Notes under the pieces: model-generated
Database searches by the model: none
Told to the model about the DNA's origin: nothing
What the model saw: only the letters and a program-made list of their open reading frames with translations
Shown: piece after piece, positions 1 to 8,044 of the stretch
Position numbering within the stretch: the stretch's first letter is position 1
Layout of the letters: the number at the start of each line of letters is the position of its first letter
Program-made: the position numbers and the translations under genes
Assembly (NCBI GenBank): GCA_030041495.1
Contig: JASHNT010000078.1
Span: 59,975-123,974 of the forward strand
Origin: Bryobacteraceae bacterium
Lineage (GTDB): Bacteria; Acidobacteriota; Terriglobia; Bryobacterales; Bryobacteraceae
Direction of reading: 5' to 3'
DNA length: 64,000 nucleotides

Positions 1-1534
1 GCAAGCGGTCGTTGTCGCGGGCATGCAAACCGATGGAGGGTTCGTCCAGCACGTATAAAACGCCGCGCAGTTTCGACCCGATTTGCGTAGCCAGGCGAAT
101 GCGCTGCGCCTCACCGCCGGAAAGCGTCACGGCGGAGCGATCCAGGCTGAGATATTCCAGGCCGACGGCGGACAAGAACTCCAGACGGTTGCGGATTTCT
201 TCGACAGCGCGGCCTCCGATCAGTTGCTCGCGTAGAGAAAGCTTCCAGGTGCGCGCGGCCTTGAGAGCCGCTTCGACCGAGAGCGCCGTCAGGTCGCCGA
301 TGGTTACGCCTTGGACGCGCACGGCGAGACTGGCCGGCTTCAATCGCTGGCCGTGGCACGCCGGGCACTTTGCCGGCGACATATACTGCATGAACCAGTC
401 GTGATAAGCCTCGCTCTGGATCTCCTCTTTGTACATTTTTTCCAGAATGCCCAGGACGCCGGGCCGGCCCTCGGCGCCTCCCAGAACGATCGCTTGCGCC
501 TTCTTCGAAAGCTGGCTGAAAGGTTTCTCCAGATCGATGCCCTGCGCCACGGCCAGATATCCGAGGTTGTGCATCATATAGCTGGAGCTACCGCCGGGCC
601 CGATGCCGCCGTCGAGCAGCGGCCGCGACGGATCGACGATGACTTTCAACGGATCGAAGCTCCATTTACTGCCGAGCCCATTGCAGGTCTCGCAAGCGCC
701 GAACGGGCTATTGAACGAGAAGGAGCGCGGCTCCAGTTGCGGCACGCTGGCTCCGCAATCCGGGCACGCGAGCTTTTGCGAATACAAGTGTTCCTCGCCA
801 TTCACCACGGCGACCGTAACCAATCCATCGGCGAGCTTAGTCGCGGTGACGATCGAAGCTTCCAGGCGCTTTTCGATCTCCGGCTTGATCAACAGCCGGT
901 CCACCACTACTTCGATGGTGTGATTCTTGCGCCGGTCGAGAGTGATTTCTTCGTCGAGAGGACGCAGCACGCCGTCGATGCGGGCTCGCAGGAATCCCTG
1001 GCGTGACAGTTTCTCCAGCTCTTTCTTGTACTCGCCCTTGCGTCCGCGTACGATGGGCGAGAGGATCATGACGCGTTCCCGCGGGCTCAGAGCCATTACT
1101 TGCTGCACGATTTGGTCGGTGGTCTGGCGCGAGATCTCGCGCCCGCAGTTGGGGCAATGCGGGATGCCGATGGAGGCAAACAGCACGCGCAGGTAGTCGT
1201 AGATCTCCGTTATGGTGCCGACCGTGGAGCGCGGGCTGCGGCTGGTGGTTTTCTGCTCGATCGAGATCGCCGGGCTCAAGCCTTCGATGGAATCGACCTC
1301 CGGCCGCTCCATCTGATCCAGAAACTGCCGCGCGTAAGGCGAGAGCGTTTCGACGTAGCGGCGCTGGCCTTCGGCGTAAATCGTGTCGAAGGCAAGCGAG
1401 GACTTGCCCGAGCCGCTCAACCCCGTGATCACCGTAAAGGTGTTGCGCGGAATCTCGACGTCGATGTTCTTCAGGTTGTGTTGCCGTGCCCCGTGCACGG
1501 TGATGCGGTCCAGCAAGCCATCATTGTCCCACAC
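1..1534 (-). CDS. uvrA: UvrA excinuclease ATPase subunit, N-terminal part (cut by window edge)
   Basis: Damage-recognition ATPase of UvrABC nucleotide excision repair. The minus-strand reading opens with [16 protein letters not shown], then Walker [10 protein letters not shown], the UvrA signature region ([12 protein letters not shown]), zinc-ligand pairs CPNC, CPDC/CETC and [11 protein letters not shown], the ABC signature [19 protein letters not shown] and [15 protein letters not shown] at the window edge. About 510 residues are visible, so the second ATPase half lies outside. The start is uncertain: an in-frame TGA lies upstream, no in-frame ATG exists, and the candidates are GTG at 1534 or TTG at 1516. 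The ATG ATG seen at about 1524 is in another frame. Identity is certain; only the start is doubtful. Confidence 0.95.
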   Translation of the reverse strand, partial: MWDNDGLLDRITVHGARQHNLKNIDVEIPRNTFTVITGLSGSGKSSLAFDTIYAEGQRRYVETLSPYARQFLDQMERPEVDSIEGLSPAISIEQKTTSRSPRSTVGTITEIYDYLRVLFASIGIPHCPNCGREISRQTTDQIVQQVMALSPRERVMILSPIVRGRKGEYKKELEKLSRQGFLRARIDGVLRPLDEEITLDRRKNHTIEVVVDRLLIKPEIEKRLEASIVTATKLADGLVTVAVVNGEEHLYSQKLACPDCGASVPQLEPRSFSFNSPFGACETCNGLGSKWSFDPLKVIVDPSRPLLDGGIGPGGSSSYMMHNLGYLAVAQGIDLEKPFSQLSKKAQAIVLGGAEGRPGVLGILEKMYKEEIQSEAYHDWFMQYMSPAKCPACHGQRLKPASLAVRVQGVTIGDLTALSVEAALKAARTWKLSLREQLIGGRAVEEIRNRLEFLSAVGLEYLSLDRSAVTLSGGEAQRIRLATQIGSKLRGVLYVLDEPSIGLHARDNDRL

Positions 1535-1615
1535 CGGTTGCGAAGGGGAGGTTCGAGTAGGACTTCAGTGCCAGAGTACCAAGTACAATAGGCCGTCCGA
1601 TCTAGCGTGGGCCTA

Positions 1616-1642
1616 TTGACCTTAGTCCTTTTAGGCTATAAA
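1616..1642 (+). promoter_or_regulatory. Possible sigma-70 promoter of the PilZ gene
   Basis: TTGACC (1616-1621) is followed by TATAAA (1637-1642, 15 bp spacer) or TAAATT (1639-1644, 17 bp spacer). A transcript would begin near 1650, only about 5 bases before the GTG at 1655, so the mRNA could be nearly leaderless. This argues against the longer GTG start at 1607, which would lie upstream of the promoter. Read by eye only. Confidence 0.4.
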
Positions 1643-1654
1643 TTCAGGATTATC

Positions 1655-1960
1655 GTGACAGAACAACGACGAAGTCAGCGCTTTAGCTTGCGCCTCCCCG
1701 TCCAGGTTGTGGGCTCGGGAAACGGCGTCAAGACTTCAGGCGAAACCAGGAATATGAGTTCCTCCGGAGTGTTGTTCACCTCCAGCGGCCGGCTTCCCGT
1801 AGGGGATCCGATCGAATACTTGATCACGTTTCCGAAAGCTCCCGGCTCGCGCAGCGAAGTGCGGCTGCGCTGTGTCGGCAAAGTGCTTCGCGAGGAGCCG
1901 GAAGCCTCCGCTTTCGCAGCTACGCTGGAGCGCTACGAGTTCGTCCGGCAGCCGGCGTAA
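1655..1960 (+). CDS. PilZ domain protein (c-di-GMP receptor)
   Basis: Small single-domain PilZ protein of about 101 residues. Both ligand motifs are intact: an RxxxR pair near the N-terminus (RRSQRF) and NxSxxG (NMSSSG) about 30 residues later, so c-di-GMP binding is expected from family knowledge. I chose GTG 1655 because a promoter-like TTGACC/TATAAA lies just upstream and the residues encoded before it (from GTG 1607) are hydrophobic and not PilZ-like. It stands alone between the divergent uvrA and the convergently placed helicase promoter. It could act as an effector for the GGDEF/EAL enzyme at 31-33 kb, but nothing in the sequence proves that link. Confidence 0.85.
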   Translation: MTEQRRSQRFSLRLPVQVVGSGNGVKTSGETRNMSSSGVLFTSSGRLPVGDPIEYLITFPKAPGSRSEVRLRCVGKVLREEPEASAFAATLERYEFVRQPA

Positions 1961-2016
1961 TTTGACTCCGAACTGAGCGCGTCTTTCGGTATACTGAGCG
2001 AAGAAAGGGCGAAGCT

Positions 2017-4341
2017 ATGAACCTGACGCTCAGTTTCCCGGAGCCGGCGCGGGAGCGCACACTTGCTCGGCAAAGCGGCCTGGATGGCGCGATCGAGCAG
2101 TTCGCGAAATGGGCAGCGGATCCGGAGTCTCCGGTCCGAGCTTTGCGGCATCAAGCCGCGCGCCCCGGCGACTTCGCCGAGTTCCCGGCCACGTTGGCCG
2201 ATCCGTTGAAGCAGGCTCTGGCCGCGCGGGGGATTGAGCGCTTGTACTCGCATCAAGCGGCCGCAGTGGAGCACGCCGAAGCCGGGCGCAACGTGGTGGT
2301 GGTGACGCCAACGGCCTCCGGTAAAACTTTGTGCTACAACCTGCCCGTGTTGAACCGGCTGATTGCGGAGCCGGGAGCTCGTGCGATGTACCTGTTCCCG
2401 ACCAAGGCTCTAGCCGAAGATCAGCTTCATGAATTGCAGGCAGCGCTGGATGCCTGCGGTTCCGGCATCCGCGCCTTCACTTACGATGGCGACACGCCGC
2501 AGGACGCTCGCCGGGCGATTCGCGAACGCGCCAACGTGGTGCTGACCAATCCTGACATGCTGCACTCCGGGATTCTGCCGCACCACACCAAGTGGGCCAG
2601 GGCGTTCGAGAACCTGCGCTATATCGTGATCGATGAGCTGCACTATTATCGCGGCGTTTACGGCAGCCATCTGGCGAACCTGCTGCGGCGGCTGAAGCGC
2701 ATCTGCGAATTTTACGGTTCCTCGCCGCAGTTCATCTGTTGCTCGGCGACCATCGCGAATCCCCAGGAGCTGGCGGAAGCATTGACCGGTCTGCCCTTCG
2801 CGCTGGTGGACAATAACGGCGCGCCCTCCGGCGAGAGATACGTAGTTTTTTACAACCCTCCGGTGGTAAATCGCGCGTTGGGCATCCGCCGGGGCTATCT
2901 GAATGAAACGCGGCGCATCGCGCGTGAGCTGCTCGACCGCGGCCAGCAGACTCTGGTGTTCGCCAACAGCCGCCTGGCGACCGAAGTGTTGCTGACGTAT
3001 CTCAAGGAGGATCATCAAGCCGGAGCTCGGCAGGAAGAAGTTCGCGGCTATCGCGGCGGCTATCTTCCCAAGGAGCGGCGCGAGATCGAGCGCAAGCTCC
3101 GCGACGGCGAACTGCGTGCGGTGGTCGCGACCAATGCATTGGAGCTGGGGATCGATATCGGTTCATTGGACGCGGTGGTGATGGCCGGGTATCCGGGCAC
3201 GATCGCGTCCACCTGGCAGCGCGCCGGACGGGCCGGGCGCAGGCAGACCGCGGCTCTGGCGGTGCTGGTGGCTTCCAGCGCTCCGCTCGACCAGTACATC
3301 ATCGAGCATCCCGAATATTTCTTTGAGCGCCCGCCGGAGCACGCGCGCATCAATCCCGACAATCTCGAGATTCTGCTGAATCATTTGAAGTGCGCCGCGT
3401 TTGAGCTGCCGATTCGCGGAGATGAGGCCTTCGGCCAGCATGGAGTCGCCGACCTGTGCCGGTTTCTGGAGGATTTGAAACTGCTGCATCATTCAAGTGG
3501 CCAATGGCACTGGACCTCCGACAGTTACCCGGCGGATGCGGTGAGCCTGCGCTCGATTTCGAGCGATAACTTCGTGGTGGTGGATATCACCGGCGATCAT
3601 CAGGTGATCGCGGAGGTGGCGTTTACCGCGGCACTCACCACTCTGCACGAGAAGGCAATCTATCTGCACGAAGCCAGGCAGTATCAGGTGGAGCGGTTCG
3701 ATTACGAAGGCCGCAAGGCGTACGTGCGGCGCGTGGACTCGGACTATTTCACCGATGCGATCGACTACACGCAGGTGAAGGAGCTGGAGGAATTCGAATC
3801 GTCGCCGGCGGGCGGCGCGAAGGCCGCGCATGGCGACGTGCGCCTGAACCGCCAGATTGTGGGATTCAAGAAGATCAAGTTCTACTCCATGGAAAACGTG
3901 GGCGCGGGAAATCTCTCCATGCCGGAGCAGGAGATGCACACTACGGCGTTCTGGCTGCATTTCCCGGCGGAGTTCTTGGCGAAGTTCGCGGACTTAACGC
4001 CGGCGGAGAGGCAGGGCGGTTTCGTGGGACTCGCCGCTTTACTGCGCACCGTGGGTGCGCTGCATGTCATGTGCGATCCGCGCGATCTGGGAATCTCGAT
4101 TACCGAAGACATCGCGGGGAAAACCTTCGAGCCGAATCTGTACCTGTACGACAATTATCCCGGCGGCATCGGGCAAAGCTCGGCGCTATTTCGTCTGACG
4201 CCGCGGTTGCTGGATGGGGCGTTGAAGATTCTAGCCGCGTGCGCTTGCGATTCGGGATGCCCCGGATGCGTGGGCCCGATCGGCGAAGTGGGCGAGCGCG
4301 GGAAAGAGGTAGCGCTGCGGATGCTGCGGGAATTGGTGTGA
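2017..4341 (+). CDS. DEAD/DEAH helicase with C-terminal DUF1998 zinc-binding domain (MrfA/YprA-like)
   Basis: Superfamily 2 DNA helicase of 774 residues. Seen: TPTASGKT (97-104), DELH (206-209), CSATIANP, ATNALELGIDIGSLD, and QRAGRAGRR in motif VI. The C-terminal DUF1998 region carries four cysteines (742, 744, 748, 751; CACDSGCPGC). This architecture matches MrfA (YprA) of Bacillus, a 3'-5' helicase involved in mitomycin-crosslink repair, and the related Lhr/Hrq1 group. The length is close to the usual 750. The usual partner nuclease MrfB (YprB) is not adjacent: the next gene is a short membrane protein. The start follows a GAAAGGG-like ribosome site. A repair role is inferred from the family. 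Confidence 0.92.
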   Translation: MNLTLSFPEPARERTLARQSGLDGAIEQFAKWAADPESPVRALRHQAARPGDFAEFPATLADPLKQALAARGIERLYSHQAAAVEHAEAGRNVVVVTPTASGKTLCYNLPVLNRLIAEPGARAMYLFPTKALAEDQLHELQAALDACGSGIRAFTYDGDTPQDARRAIRERANVVLTNPDMLHSGILPHHTKWARAFENLRYIVIDELHYYRGVYGSHLANLLRRLKRICEFYGSSPQFICCSATIANPQELAEALTGLPFALVDNNGAPSGERYVVFYNPPVVNRALGIRRGYLNETRRIARELLDRGQQTLVFANSRLATEVLLTYLKEDHQAGARQEEVRGYRGGYLPKERREIERKLRDGELRAVVATNALELGIDIGSLDAVVMAGYPGTIASTWQRAGRAGRRQTAALAVLVASSAPLDQYIIEHPEYFFERPPEHARINPDNLEILLNHLKCAAFELPIRGDEAFGQHGVADLCRFLEDLKLLHHSSGQWHWTSDSYPADAVSLRSISSDNFVVVDITGDHQVIAEVAFTAALTTLHEKAIYLHEARQYQVERFDYEGRKAYVRRVDSDYFTDAIDYTQVKELEEFESSPAGGAKAAHGDVRLNRQIVGFKKIKFYSMENVGAGNLSMPEQEMHTTAFWLHFPAEFLAKFADLTPAERQGGFVGLAALLRTVGALHVMCDPRDLGISITEDIAGKTFEPNLYLYDNYPGGIGQSSALFRLTPRLLDGALKILAACACDSGCPGCVGPIGEVGERGKEVALRMLRELV

Positions 4342-4370
4342 GAAAATGACTTAGCTGAGGCGCTCTACCG

Positions 4371-4574
4371 TTGGTGACCAACACGCAGCTCTATTTCGCG
4401 ATCGGCGTACCAATGATTGTGAGCATCGCGTTCAACGGCTTCATGTTCATGGTCCTGAACGACCGTATCAATCGCCTGGAGACTACGCTAAACGAGATGT
4501 GGCGTGCGGAACTGCGGCGTGTCGAAGAAGTCCTCGACGCGCGGCTGAAGCACCTCGAAGAGCGCTTCCGCTAG
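4371..4574 (+). CDS. Short membrane-anchored coiled-coil protein
   Basis: 67 residues. A hydrophobic segment (about residues 8-29, ending FMFMVLN) is followed by a charged helix with heptad-like spacing (DRINRLETTLNEMWRAELRR, then a second LKHLEERFR stretch), so it looks like a one-pass membrane anchor with a coiled coil. The start is TTG 4371 or GTG 4374. It follows the helicase by 30 bases in the same direction and ends 3 bases before the stop of the convergent peptidase gene. No family recognised. Short proteins of this shape are common in this kind of genome and their role is unknown. Confidence 0.6.
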   Translation: MVTNTQLYFAIGVPMIVSIAFNGFMFMVLNDRINRLETTLNEMWRAELRRVEEVLDARLKHLEERFR

Positions 4575-4577
4575 ATT

Positions 4578-6650
4578 TCACTTCCCCAGCAACTCATCCA
4601 CCAGCCTCTGCGCGCCGTAGAGCTTCGTCAGAGCCTCGGTCATCGCGGCCGTGTGCACGGCGACGGCACGGTTCTTATCGCCGTCGTAGACGAAATCGCC
4701 CACCAGGGATTCGATGTTGCCGTCGAAAATCAGCCCTACGATTTCGGCGTTGCGGTTGATCACGGGCGAGCCGGAGTTGCCGCCGATGATGTCATTTGTA
4801 GTCACGAAGTTCATCGGCGTCGAAAGATCCAGGTTGCCGTGCTCTTCTTTATAGCGCGACGGCAGATCGAACGGGCCCTCGAAATTGAAACTGTTGGCGC
4901 GATCGTACAATCCGAACATCGTGGTCTTGGGCGGTGCCTCAGTCCCGTTCATGGGGTAGCCTCTCACCTGGCCGTAGCTCAGCCGAAGAGTGAAGGTCGC
5001 ATCCGGATACGTGCTCTTGCCGTACACGGCGAAGCGAGCCTTCCCCAACTGCTCACCCGCCTTCTGCTCCACGCTGTCGACATTTTGCTCGGTCCACTTG
5101 ATCAGCTCGCGCCGCATCGGGTCCAGCTTGCGAGCCAGCACGATCATGGGATCGGTGGATGCGGCCAGGGCAGCTTCGCCTCCATCGATCAACTTCTTGC
5201 GCTCGGCAGCCTGTTCAAGTTTGGTGCCATTGACCAGAGCCGTCGCGGCCTGTTCCGGAGTCTGACCGTTCAGCACGGTTTTGACGAACGGATCGTTGGG
5301 CCCGGCTTCGGCGAGATCCAACTTCAGCGCGCCGGTCATTCGAGCGATCTCCATGTCCTTGTAAGTCGGCGCGGTGGACGCGAGTTGGAATTTCAAGGAA
5401 TCGAGCTGCGAATCGTGAAAGCCAGGCAAACGTTCACCGTCCGGCTTCTTGATCTCGGCGACGTACTCGACGATGGTCACGGCAGTGCTAGCCAGGGACG
5501 AATCGAGCCCGTGGTAATACTCCTCTTTGTAACGCGACGCCGATTTTTTCCCGGCCGTTTCAATCTCGCTCCAAGCATTGCCGTAGGCGGTCTTCCACTG
5601 CGCATTCGCCATCACCTTGGCCTTGAAATCGCTCTCTTCTTTCTGCTTCTTGGAAAACACAGCGGGATCCTCCAGGCCTTGAAGCCGCCCCTCGTAAGCC
5701 TTGCGCGAATTCGCCAGGCTAAAGATACGCGATTCGGCTTCGCGCGCCTGTTCCGCGCCGCGCGCGGAAAACTCTTGCAGCACGCGAATGCGATCTTTCA
5801 GGATCTTTAGAGTATTGGGCTCGGCCAGATCGCGCTCCTGAGTGAGCTGCGCCATCGTATCGTCGCGTTCAGTCGATCCGGGATGTCCAGCTACGAACAC
5901 CAGGTCGTTGGCCTCTGCGCCCTTGGGATTCCACTTCAGGTAATCTTTGCTGTCGATCGGCTTGCCGTTTTCGTAAACGCGGAACAGAGCCATGTCGAGA
6001 TCGTAACGGGGGTAGGTGAAATTATCGGGATCTCCGCCGAAGAAGGCGATCTGCTGCTCCGGCGCGAACACCAGTCGCACGTCGGTGTACTTCTTGTAGC
6101 GATACAACCAATATTCCCCGCCCTCATACAGAGTGACGACATCGGAACGCAGTCCCGTCTTTTGCTGGCTTTCGCGCTCGATGGCCGCGATCGCGGACTT
6201 GCGCGCGGCGAACTCCGCTTCCGCGGTCTTGGCGTTCTTGAGAGCCGCCTGCACGCGATCCGTGACGTTCTCCATGGATTCCAAAACATTCACTTCGAGA
6301 TCCGGCGATTTCATCTCCTGATCCGGAGTGGCGGCATAGAATCCGGTTTTGAGGTAGTCGTGCTCAGCGGTCGAGTTTTTTTGCAACTGGCCACGCGCGA
6401 CGTGATGATTGGTCAGCAGCAGGCCGCGCGGGCTGACGAATGAGCCTGAGCCGCCGTCATTCAGACGCACGCTCGAAAGACGCACGTGATCCAGCCAGGC
6501 TTGCGTAGGCGTGAAGTTGTACTTGTCTTTGAGCTGCTTCAGCGGAGGGTTGTCGAAGGTCCACATGCCTTCTTCGGCATGTATGGCCAAGCCTAAAATT
6601 GTTCCGGCGGCAGCCAAAAGCAGGGAGCGCGATAAGATTGTGGAGTTCAT
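4578..6650 (-). CDS. S46 family dipeptidyl peptidase (DPP7/DPP11-type)
   Basis: Secreted serine peptidase of 690 residues that releases dipeptides from the N-terminus of oligopeptides in the periplasm. It has a signal peptide (residues 1 to about 25, ending near AIHA). The chymotrypsin-fold triad is visible: His 83 in TNHHVARG, an Asp in the DLDMALFRVYE segment, and Ser 626 in GGNSGSP. The residue 18 positions after the catalytic Ser is Gly 644 (FDGN). In this family Gly there marks DPP7-like preference for hydrophobic P1 residues, while Arg marks acidic-specific DPP11, so DPP7-type is inferred. It lies 61 bases downstream of a TonB-family gene, and peptide scavenging fits. Confidence 0.93.
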   Translation of the reverse strand: MNSTILSRSLLLAAAGTILGLAIHAEEGMWTFDNPPLKQLKDKYNFTPTQAWLDHVRLSSVRLNDGGSGSFVSPRGLLLTNHHVARGQLQKNSTAEHDYLKTGFYAATPDQEMKSPDLEVNVLESMENVTDRVQAALKNAKTAEAEFAARKSAIAAIERESQQKTGLRSDVVTLYEGGEYWLYRYKKYTDVRLVFAPEQQIAFFGGDPDNFTYPRYDLDMALFRVYENGKPIDSKDYLKWNPKGAEANDLVFVAGHPGSTERDDTMAQLTQERDLAEPNTLKILKDRIRVLQEFSARGAEQAREAESRIFSLANSRKAYEGRLQGLEDPAVFSKKQKEESDFKAKVMANAQWKTAYGNAWSEIETAGKKSASRYKEEYYHGLDSSLASTAVTIVEYVAEIKKPDGERLPGFHDSQLDSLKFQLASTAPTYKDMEIARMTGALKLDLAEAGPNDPFVKTVLNGQTPEQAATALVNGTKLEQAAERKKLIDGGEAALAASTDPMIVLARKLDPMRRELIKWTEQNVDSVEQKAGEQLGKARFAVYGKSTYPDATFTLRLSYGQVRGYPMNGTEAPPKTTMFGLYDRANSFNFEGPFDLPSRYKEEHGNLDLSTPMNFVTTNDIIGGNSGSPVINRNAEIVGLIFDGNIESLVGDFVYDGDKNRAVAVHTAAMTEALTKLYGAQRLVDELLGK

Positions 6651-6711
6651 AAGGCGTTCACAATCCTATCCTACGCCTCCCGCTCTGCCCGTTCGTGTGG
6701 GCGCGCGCCTG

Positions 6712-7482
6712 TTAGCCGAGCGTAAACCTGACGTCAACATCGGTCAGCACTTGCACCGCTTTGCCGTTGAGGTACGTGGGCTTGTAAATCCACTGCTTGA
6801 CGGCGTTCACTGCCGCGTCGACCAGAAGCGGGTTGCCGCTAACCACGTGCAGATCCTCAACCGTTCCGTTCGGCGCGATCATAGCCGACAAACGCACCGT
6901 TCCGGATATGCGGGCTTGTCTGGCGATAGCGGGATAAACCGGCTGCACTTCGTGAGTCAAACGAGCTGCTTGCACTTGTCCGCCGACGCGAATGCTGGCC
7001 GGAGCCGATGCGGCTTTAGCAGGCGGCGCTATCGGCGCAGGGGGAGCTATCGAACCGATTTGTCCGCCGAGCGTTCCTCCCAAAGGACCTCCAGGAATTC
7101 CTCCCGTCACGCCTCCTAGGACTCCTCCGGGGCTGGTGGTGAGCGCTGGCGGAGCGCTGGCATCCATCGCAGGCAACTGCGGGATGGTCTTGGGTGCGAC
7201 CAGTTCCGGCGGCACAAACCTCCGCGGGACAATCAATTTGGCTGTCGCAGGAGTCTTGGGAGCCCTGTAGGCAGCGGCCGGCGGAGGAGGCAAGGCAGGA
7301 GACGTAGGCAGGGGCGGTGCGGTCAACTCAGTGGCCAGCTCGATTTTCGGCAGTTGCGCCGTGAAGATGAGTGGAATCATTACCACGACGAATGACACCA
7401 CCAGCGCTTGCACTAAAAACACCAATACCGTGTTGCGGCCCTGATGGGTATGCCCGGTAGGAAGCAACATTTGCTCAAACAT
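6712..7482 (-). CDS. TonB family protein (C-terminal TonB domain, Gly/Pro-rich linker)
   Basis: 256 residues: one N-terminal transmembrane helix (about 20-43), a Pro/Ala-rich then Gly-rich linker (repeats of GG-x-x-GG such as GGVLGGVTGGIPGGPLGG), and a TonB C-terminal domain containing VYPAIARQARISGTVRL and WIYKPTYLNGKAV. Such proteins couple the inner-membrane proton motive force to outer-membrane receptors. No ExbB/ExbD lies beside it. A clear Shine-Dalgarno TAGGAGAA sits just before the ATG. The short linker may not span a normal periplasm, so a specialised rather than general TonB is likely. Confidence 0.88.
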   Translation of the reverse strand: MFEQMLLPTGHTHQGRNTVLVFLVQALVVSFVVVMIPLIFTAQLPKIELATELTAPPLPTSPALPPPPAAAYRAPKTPATAKLIVPRRFVPPELVAPKTIPQLPAMDASAPPALTTSPGGVLGGVTGGIPGGPLGGTLGGQIGSIAPPAPIAPPAKAASAPASIRVGGQVQAARLTHEVQPVYPAIARQARISGTVRLSAMIAPNGTVEDLHVVSGNPLLVDAAVNAVKQWIYKPTYLNGKAVQVLTDVDVRFTLG

Positions 7483-7603
7483 AACGTTCTCCTACTGGTT
7501 GCGATGCGGCAGGAGAGCCGGGAGTGCTACTGCACGGAAGGGAGTCCGGGGCTGTTTAACAAGGGATGGCCGCGACGGGCCGCGCACCGGCTCAGCCAGG
7601 ATT

Positions 7604-8032
7604 TTATTCCAAAGCGATGACGATTGCTCCGGCGACGATCAGCAATCCGCCCACGCCTTTGCCCCAGGTGAGCCGTTCGCCCAGAAAGAGCGTAGCGAAC
7701 ACGATGACTAAGGCGACGCTCAATTTGTCTATGGGCGCCACGCGCGAGGCCGGACCGGCTTGCAGCGCGTGGAAGTAACACAGCCACGATAGGCCGGTGG
7801 CGATTCCGGAAAGAGTCAGAAACAGCCAGGTCCGTCCGCTAAGTGCGCTGAAGCTGTTGGGGACCCTGAACAGGTAGGCGAGCAGCCACGTGAACACCAC
7901 CACCACCGAAGTCCGCACAGCAGTGGCAACGTTCGAATCGACACCTGCCACGCCAACTTTGGCGAGGATTGCGGTAGCGGCAGCAAACACGGCAGAGAGC
8001 AGAGCCCAAGTGAACCAGGTCATTTGATTCAA
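7604..8032 (-). CDS. Small EamA/DMT-family membrane protein
   Basis: 142 residues with about five hydrophobic helices, corresponding to a single EamA domain (typical DMT exporters have two in about 300 residues). The conserved end of an EamA repeat is visible (FLGERLTWGKGVGGLLIVAG). Single-domain members act as dimers in other bacteria (known for the small multidrug-resistance relatives), so dimerisation is inferred. Substrate unknown. It is 12 bases downstream of the ABC-F gene on the same strand and could share its transcript. Confidence 0.85.
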   Translation of the reverse strand: MNQMTWFTWALLSAVFAAATAILAKVGVAGVDSNVATAVRTSVVVVFTWLLAYLFRVPNSFSALSGRTWLFLTLSGIATGLSWLCYFHALQAGPASRVAPIDKLSVALVIVFATLFLGERLTWGKGVGGLLIVAGAIVIALE

Positions 8033-8044
8033 GAATAAGTCGAC

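Noticed and set aside
1962..1995. Promoter TTGACT/TATACT before the helicase gene
   Set aside because: The two boxes are 22 bp apart, too far for a sigma-70 promoter; only the -10-like box remains plausible.
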